64,000 bases of DNA, taken from assembly GCA_009767595.1 (NCBI GenBank), contig VSDK01020320.1, forward strand, positions 44,800 through 108,799, given 5' to 3'. This stretch comes from Symbiodinium kawagutii. Its lineage: Eukaryota; Sar; Dinophyceae; Suessiales; Symbiodiniaceae. The position numbers were made by a program, and so were the translations under genes. Shown here in pieces: positions 57,828 to 64,000 of the stretch (position 1 is its first letter; the number at the start of each line of letters is the position of its first letter). Under the pieces are notes generated by a model. It was not told the origin of the DNA and did no database searches. It saw nothing but the letters and a program-made list of their open reading frames with translations.

Positions 57828-58091
57828 GGATGGCTGGAAAAGTGCGCATTGAAAGGTGCATGTTTGGAGGCTCGTTTGGAGGCTCCGGCTCGCTCCACGG
57901 CTGATGACGTCGTCAATCCGTGGATCCCCTTAGCAACAAGAACAACAAGAAGATACAAGAAGGGAAGAAACAAGATCCGATGGAATGAAGATGGAATGAA
58001 GATGGATATTGAGAAGGGAAGCTCCATCATGCTTCATTTATTCAAGGATCCGATCCATTTTGATCTTAGGAAAGCCGAGGGCCGTAGCAGA
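57828..58091 (+). CDS. Exon candidate, unknown
   Basis: Reads LEARLEAPARSTADDVVNPW, then TRRYKKGRNKIRWNEDGMKM. The first half has G/C third bases; the second is Lys/Arg-rich and repetitive (GATGGAATGAA). Borders are unclear. Confidence 0.3.
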
Positions 58092-58660
58092 TAGCATCGG
58101 ATAGAAGGCCCATGGAGGCCTTCCCGTGGTAAGTTGATCTACAGCAGCACTTGACAGGTCCCGGCTACTTCATTGACTTGGGCTTCGAACTTCACCACGG
58201 AGAAGAAACCGAGAGAAACCGAGAAAGCTTTTCCTTTCGAGTTTTGAAGGTTTGTCTACATTTGTGTGGTTTCGTTTGAAGATTTTCAAAAAGGGGTCTT
58301 TTTCTACGTGGGTTTGTCTATGGGTTGAAATGCAGCGGGAAGCTCACCGCGGCCTGGGCTTTGCAGCTGATCTCTACACCGTCTGGGGACCTATTGCTGA
58401 AAGTTGAAGATGAAAGAAGATGAAAGCAATACAACTGAAACAAACTGGCCAAATTCTCGCAAGTATGAAGATGAAGATGGAACCAACTCTTTGAGAAAGC
58501 ACTCAGGCCTTCCTCGTGGCGAAGTGCATCAACGAGATCTTCCAAGGCAGGCGAGTCATGACCGAAGGAAACGATGTCTTCGTTCGTCAAAGCATGGCCT
58601 TTCAGACGTGAAACATCGTGAAACGAAAATTCTCTAAATTTCTCTAAATCTGTTTGTCAG

Positions 58661-59060
58661 CGTTTTTCAATGCACATGGTTTCAGTGATATCGAGAGGGT
58701 GGTGGAGCGGTGTGAAAAAGGGAGTTGCTCTGTCCGATTTGAGTTTGGCTCGCGGTATTCAGTGCGAATTCAGATATTGTGATGATTCTGATGTCTTCAA
58801 ACGGCTTTGTCTACAAGTACACTGTAACATTTGGTAAGCTTCCCAGGGACAGTGATGCCCAGGATTTCAACCTTCGCCAGCAGGATGTTTTTAAAGTATT
58901 TTTTTGATACTATTTTCATGATGTTTTTTTGTTGGTGCAAATGGTGACCTCCTTTGTGGGAAGGGCTGGGCATCAGCATGCTGCTGGATTGTGTGACTTG
59001 TTTGTCAAGCTGAATGCAGCTGCGAGCCTGTCAAACCGGCAACAAACTGAGCATTTGATG
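58661..59060 (+). CDS. Two-exon set, unknown protein
   Basis: Exon 58661-58761 follows TTGTCAG and reads FFNAHGFSDIERVVERCEKG, then SCSVRFEFGSRYS, ending in phase 0 at GTGCGA. Exon 58977-59060 (28 codons) reads HAAGLCDLFVKLNAAASLSN, then RQQTEHLM, between CATCAG and GTATTT. Frames join cleanly through a 215-base GT-AG intron. No domain recognised. The strand pattern of the first and helix of the second suggest a small folded domain. Confidence 0.5.
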
Positions 59061-60554
59061 GTATTTGAGGTGTCTTGATGCATCCAGTAGGCGTCTCTCA
59101 ATTGCTGTAATCTCTGATTGCTTCAAAGATCTTCAAAGTCAAACACCGCCCAAAGTGTGTTTAGTACAGACCGTGCTTACAGCTATCTACAGCTCTTGAA
59201 AAAATGACACCACATAGACGTTTTCGGTTCTCTGGATGATTTCGAGCAATAAAACAAAAATACACTTAGACAAGTTGAAGGACACCCACTGATCTGACTT
59301 TGTTTGTTGCATTTTTCTTGAGACTGCGGCATGTGATGGGAGCAGGACAGTCTTTGCCTCAGCCATTCTTGGTCACGAGTTTGTTTCATGTTGTATCCGT
59401 GTTCTGCATGGGCATCAAGGCAAGGCGGCGTGCAAAATGGCATTTTTCCCAGAGCTGGTGCGCTTGCCTGGTTTCGTGGACAGAGAGGGCGACAGAGATG
59501 ACGCACGTCAGACTGTGACATATTTGGTCATTTGAAGAAGAAAAGTATGTCCCCAAGAAACTTCCCTAGAAATGTTTCTATTTGCGAACTCAGAAAGTCA
59601 CTGAGTTAGTCATTTCGTTGGCGCAGTGCATTGTTTGTGCGCCAGCCTGCTGTGGTGCGCGTTCATCAACCACCTGCTGCCGCAACGCAAGGGCCTCACT
59701 GACACAACGAGGGAAGTGTCGCCGTTTTACCATGGTCTAGGCGTAGAGTCTACTCAGAGTCTACTGAGGAATTCCTTGAGATTTTTCTGGCCAAGTTGGA
59801 AGACAGCAATCAAGAGTTCGATGGTGCATTTTTGTACAAACTACAGGCGCAGTGCACTCCACTATGCTCCTGCACTTACTCAGTTGGCTGAGAGAAATGT
59901 TTGCAATTTCACTTGGCTTTGCTGTCAGGGGAAAGCTGACGCCCATGATCCCAGGCAAAAGCTGTGACAGGATTTGAAAAAGATACTTGCCTTTTACATA
60001 TGTTTCTATATGCAGATATGATCACATATGTTACATATGTATATAGATTATATAGATATTTCATGATATTTTCATTTTTGTATTTCGATCCTTTTTTCAT
60101 TTTGATCGCAGGTACTGTTTGCTGTATGGACGCACCGAAGCCATGGAGGACCGGATGACCTGAGAGATCCTGAGAGCTGCCTTTGGGATTTGTCAGGCCA
60201 CCAATGAACATGAAGGTGCCGTTGGTGTTCGGGCTCTCCTTCCTCAGAAGGCGCTGTCTCGTTGGAGAAGAGAAGGCTTTCAATTCAAAATTCTTAGAAT
60301 ATGCAACAAGGAAACAATAAGAAACCGACATGAATTAATAGAGATGAAAAGAGATGAATAGAGATGTATAGAGAATATGTCAAAATGCATAGAGAGAAGT
60401 AGAGGACGAATGAGGACATGGAGTGGCTCTTTTTTCGACACGGAAACGCTGGGGTCGGGCGTGCTGCTGGCAGAGATCCCAAACCATATGGTCAGCAGAC
60501 GAGTGTTTTTGCCGAGTTTCATGTTTTGTCAATTGATTCAACCAAATTACTGAG
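59061..60554. other. Weak exon-like pieces only
   Basis: Short protein-like stretches follow good acceptors at 59627 (GCGCAG) and 60111 (ATCGCAG, YCLLYGRTEAMEDR), but the frames cannot be fixed. The rest is non-coding. Confidence 0.4.
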
Positions 60555-61107
60555 CAACTAGCCAGCTATGTCAACCCTTTTGCTTCTGGGGATTGGCCAA
60601 CAATTTTTCTATGTCCTTTGGCTGTGCGATTTGAACATTACTTGGGCACCATGGAGGTGAGGCGATGGCTACGCCTTGATTGGAACCAAGATGGCTTGTT
60701 CTTTGATGAGTGCCGTACTTACTCCATCTTACTTCATTTTACTTCGCTACAGAGGAATTCTTGACTTCTGCTACGACAGAAACGCTGACCAAGGATTGAC
60801 TCTCGTCTTCCGGAGAACCTCCTGATCGAGTCCAAGGTCAGTTGATGTCAGTTGTATGTAAGTCTGTATCTATAATCTATAATCATATGTACAGAATATG
60901 TTTTCCAACCTTTCCATCTTTGATTGGTTTCTTTCGGCAGGTCATCAAACCAGCCCTTCGACCAGCAGAACTTTCGGCATGCCTGGCCGAGGCGCTGCCA
61001 CAGCTGGGTGTGGAACCGTGGAAGTCGCTTTGGACTTCGAGGTTCAGAACAAGGTCTTCGACTCCGAGTGGTCCTCCTATGAGTTTTGCCACTACCTTAT
61101 GACGCAG
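60555..61107 (+). CDS. EF-hand-like protein, exon set (partial)
   Basis: Exon from about 60555 (or 60566) to 60709 reads SYVNPFASGDWPTIFLCPLA, then RRWLRLDWNQDGLFFDE. Asp-x-Asn-x-Asp-Gly-x-Phe with acidic residues at the end matches the first eleven positions of a calcium-binding EF-hand loop; position 12 would lie in the next exon, after the GT at 60710. Exon 60941-61107 lies between CGGCAG and GTGCAG; one frame gives PALRPAELSACLAEALPQLG early, and another gives EVALDFEVQNKVFDSEW late. A short exon at 60753 may also exist. The calcium-sensor role is inferred from one loop. Confidence 0.45.
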
Positions 61108-61309
61108 GTGCAGTGTGAGATGCTGTGACATGCTGTGACATGCAGTACTTGCCAAGACTGCTGTACGACTATGTACTACCACGTTCTCCTACCCTCCTAC
61201 TATGCTGCAAGAGCAACGGGCTTGGCACAGCTGAGAATGGACTGTGCCAGGCCACTGGAAAGGCGTATAGCTACAGACATTGAAATCAAATCTATTCAAA
61301 ACAATGATG

Positions 61310-61450
61310 AACATTTATGATATCTACAGAAATACACATATATATGTATAATTATATATATAAGTAAATAAATAAATATATATATATATACACATATGTA
61401 TATACATATATATGTATATATATATATATATATATATTCACATATGTACA
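61310..61450. repeat. (TA)n-rich tract
   Basis: TATATA and ACATATGTATAC runs. Confidence 0.9.
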
Positions 61451-61503
61451 TATACACACAGAAGTTATATAGAACATGCATCTTAGGAGATACATGAATG
61501 AAC

Positions 61504-61625
61504 AGATGGATGGATGGATGGATGGATGGATGGATGGATGGATGGATGGATGGATGGATGGATGGATGGATGGATGGATGGATGGATGGATGGATGGATT
61601 GGATTGGATGGATGGATGGATGGAT
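61504..61625. repeat. (TGGA)n tetranucleotide array
   Basis: About 30 units, interrupted once by TTGGATTGGA. Met-Asp-Gly-Trp frames are artefacts. Confidence 0.98.
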
Positions 61626-61714
61626 AGACAGATAGAAACATACATTTTTTGTTCTTTATATAGATATACACATGCAATATCTACATAACCATTTAGAACA
61701 TGTAAGGGTAGTAT

Positions 61715-61850
61715 ATATATATATATATCTATGTATGTATAAATTGATTTATACATATATGTATTACATATATATATATATATCAAACAGGTATCTATAC
61801 ATACATATTAAACAAAACATATACATAATATATATATATATATATAATCA
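61715..61850. repeat. (TA)n-rich tract
   Basis: Several TATATA runs; mirrors the tract at 61310 on the other side of the TGGA array. Confidence 0.9.
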
Positions 61851-62508
61851 GTTTTGTCAATGCCAAGATGCATTTGTAGCACGCGGTAAGAAAGACATGC
61901 AACAATGAGCAGAAGGCTGATGACAAGAAGACATCCATGAAGAAAAAAGAGGGTAACAACAAGAGCAGCAATTTCAAGAACAATCATATCGGCACAGTGA
62001 TAGAGAAGACAGAGAAAAGGACAACAGGTGAAGAGGGACAGAATCAGGAAGAGGGACAGGATGGGCACAGGAGTAGGAACAGCATGGAACAGCAACAAAT
62101 CATAACAGCAAGAACAAGAGCCAGCAGCACAACAACAGCCACGACTACAACTGAAATTGCCACTGCAGTTGCCACTGCATTTCACACATCTTGTCAAGTT
62201 TGCGTACGAAGGTCATGGTGGGATCTCACCTGACAATGATAAACGTATTTGAAGATTTGGTTTGCTTGAGATTTTTCCAGTGAACCAATGGTTACCTAGT
62301 GTATCGAATTTGATGGAATTGTCGGATAGACATAATAGATGGTTGTGGGCATTTCCCGCTTTTGTAGCAAATCTTAGAGCGATGGTTTCCATCCATATTC
62401 TTGACTTGGGGTTGCCATATGTTGCCATGATGCATTTCTAGATGTGGAATACTTTGCGCAGATGTGCTCAAGGTCAGGTTCTGGTCAGCCAAAGTTCGCT
62501 TGTTTGAA

Positions 62509-63333
62509 ATGCAAAGCTCCATGCGTTTGGCCATTTTTCTGCGAGTAGTTTTCTTGATGGCAGTTGTGGCGGCCGAGCAGTGTCAGATTGAGAAAGTAAA
62601 GAGCAGTGCCTGTGACAGCAAGAAAACCACCCTGGCGCTCTATGGGATTCTAATGCTTGCTTGGTTGAACCCGATGAACATCCAGGCAACAGACACTGGG
62701 ATTAACGTACTGCTACCTGACAACAAGGAGCTGAATGACAACTTCGCAAAGGATATCTATGTGACAATGCCTAAGTCGGTCGTCATGACATGCAGCAAGG
62801 ATGTGAAACAATATCCGAATGCGTGCAGTGGCAACTTGACTGGTCAGGTTACGTTGGTAAGGAGTCACTTGCCGGTAATTCCGGGAGACAAGGTACAGGA
62901 CCTGCCTTCGGATATGATTCGCAAGAAGTTGCCTTTCACTTACGGTTTTGCTTTGTACTTCTACAGTAGCTACCAGGAGAAAGATGCACAGATTCATGAG
63001 GTTATAAATGCAAGTTTTGCATTGGACACTGATGGCCTGTGTTTTATCGAGTATAAGTTTGCTTCCGGGCAATGCTTTGGCATGAGTGCAAATCAATCTG
63101 CCCGTCCGGTGGAAGACCCTCCGCGAGCACCAACCTTGGAGGGGATCTTACCGAAACTTTCGCAGGTCTATGCGAGGCATCCGCCCAAAAAGCACAGGAT
63201 GTTCATAGCCTGGGTCCTCACAGTGTTGTTACTCTTGGCTTTGGGCGGAGCAGCTGGGTTCTATGTTTACCAGCGCCAAAGATTGGTGGAGGAAGAGCAG
63301 GTCCTTCGAACTCAGGAAGTTGAACTTAGTTAA
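62509..63333 (+). CDS. Secreted-type single-pass membrane protein, unknown family
   Basis: Intact single exon. ATG 62509 (or 62521) gives about 274 (270) residues; the frame is open back to 62464 but without ATG there. From the second ATG, RLAIFLRVVFLMAVVAA is a signal peptide, with cleavage likely before EQC. The ectodomain of about 205 residues has six cysteines (an even number, so possibly disulfides) and three N-glycosylation sites (NLT, NAS, NQS). A helix near the C-terminus (FIAWVLTVLLLLALGGAAGF) is followed by about 20 charged residues, giving type I topology. No domain is recognised. It is intron-free in an intron-rich window. Confidence 0.75.
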   Translation: MQSSMRLAIFLRVVFLMAVVAAEQCQIEKVKSSACDSKKTTLALYGILMLAWLNPMNIQATDTGINVLLPDNKELNDNFAKDIYVTMPKSVVMTCSKDVKQYPNACSGNLTGQVTLVRSHLPVIPGDKVQDLPSDMIRKKLPFTYGFALYFYSSYQEKDAQIHEVINASFALDTDGLCFIEYKFASGQCFGMSANQSARPVEDPPRAPTLEGILPKLSQVYARHPPKKHRMFIAWVLTVLLLLALGGAAGFYVYQRQRLVEEEQVLRTQEVELS

Positions 63334-63413
63334 AAAGAATCTGTTAGTGTTTAAAAGCGGTTTGAAATTGGCTCGATTAACAGCCATGGGCAAAGTTTCC
63401 ATGATACTAAAAA

Positions 63414-64000
63414 CTATATGTTAGAAATAACATTAACTATTAAATTCTTATATCATTTCGGAATGAAAATAACTATAATATAGTTTAGACTTATTTAAAT
63501 ATGTATTTAATTTTTAAATATTTAAATTACTTAATTTTAGATATTTAGATTATTTAATTTTTTAAATAACGAAATTTTTGAGGTTTTTATTTTAGGTATA
63601 GGAGAAAGGGTTATTAAAAACGAAAGGTAGTTTTCCGCGGGGCTACCTTGAATTTTACTTTGCGTAGCAAAGGGGGCGGACTGGCAATTTTTATCCTTGA
63701 TTAATCAAGCAAAACCTCCCCCCCCACTAATTAATTATTTAATTAATTAATTGGATATTTACTTAATAATTTAAAAAAAATAATTAATTAATAAATAATA
63801 AATAACAATAATAATAAGGAAAATTATATTAATAATAATAATATTATTTTTTTTTAAAAAAAATAATAATAAATAATAATAATAATAATTATATTAATAA
63901 TAATTATATATTAATTATAAATATATATAAATTATAAATATATAATAATTATATATATATATTTTAATTATAAATAATTTAATATATATAATAATAATAA
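63414..64000. other. Extremely AT-rich right end with hairpins
   Basis: Composition falls sharply after about 63400 and becomes nearly pure A/T from 63730. A GC-richer island at 63600-63720 holds inverted repeats: GGTAG and CTACC around CCGCGG, CTTTGCGTAGCAAAG, and TTGATTAATCAA. No gene. This resembles organelle spacer DNA or a mis-assembled end more than the rest of the window. Confidence 0.7.

Larger units (their letters stand above)
61108..62508. other. Microsatellite-rich spacer
   Basis: Apart from the arrays listed separately, 61900-62180 is A-rich with AACAAC/AGCAAC words whose + frame is Lys/Thr/Asn-rich. No exon supported. Confidence 0.5.

Noticed and set aside
61352..61786. 144-codon minus frame with Ile-His-Pro-Ser repeats
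   Set aside because: Translation of the TGGA array and the TA tracts.
1..64000. CRISPR arrays, bacterial operons, phage or insertion sequences
   Set aside because: No spaced direct repeats, ribosome-binding sites or transposase motifs; the gene structure is eukaryotic.

Overview
The window reads as nuclear DNA of a dinoflagellate, most like a Symbiodiniaceae-type genome; the species cannot be named. The grounds are: genes cut into exons of about 20-300 bases; introns that open with GT, GC or GA and close with AG, usually followed by G; every confident exon on the + strand; abundant 10-12 base minisatellites and tetranucleotide arrays; and one partial copy of the dinoflagellate spliced-leader core at 35634-35647. 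A run of N marks an assembly gap at 8918-9050. Because most genes are spliced, most entries are exon sets joined by reading frame and splice phase, not proven transcripts. Layout: 1-6.8 kb is sparse, with a GAA array and a few exon candidates, one resembling a PP2C phosphatase. 6.8-7.8 kb holds a cysteine-containing hydrophilic protein. 9.8-17.2 kb is dominated by a pentatricopeptide-repeat (PPR) gene with at least 17 exons. 18.2-19.7 kb holds a Val/Pro-rich protein and a membrane protein. 20.9 kb has an IQ-motif exon. 21.8-29.5 kb has unnamed exons and a lipocalin/FABP-like candidate. 29.5-36.9 kb mixes repeats with small exon sets. 38.2-38.8 kb encodes a CCCH zinc finger. 40.8-45.5 kb is a Rab5-type GTPase rebuilt from 14 exons. 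50.4-52.2 kb is an intact intronless gene with two receiver-like domains and a metallophosphoesterase domain. 52.5-61.1 kb has exon candidates (WD40-like, EF-hand-like) and a 0.49 kb tandem duplication. 62.5-63.3 kb is an intact intronless single-pass membrane protein. The last 0.6 kb is extremely AT-rich. The genes look like unrelated housekeeping and signalling genes lying head to tail, as expected in dinoflagellates; nothing indicates an operon or a shared pathway. The most notable items are the receiver-like/phosphoesterase fusion, the Rab5 gene with mostly non-GT introns, a pattern in the GA-AG introns where the next exon also starts with GA, the partly homogenised tandem duplication, and the compositional break at the right end. 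No RNA gene, CRISPR array, promoter motif or poly(A) signal could be supported.
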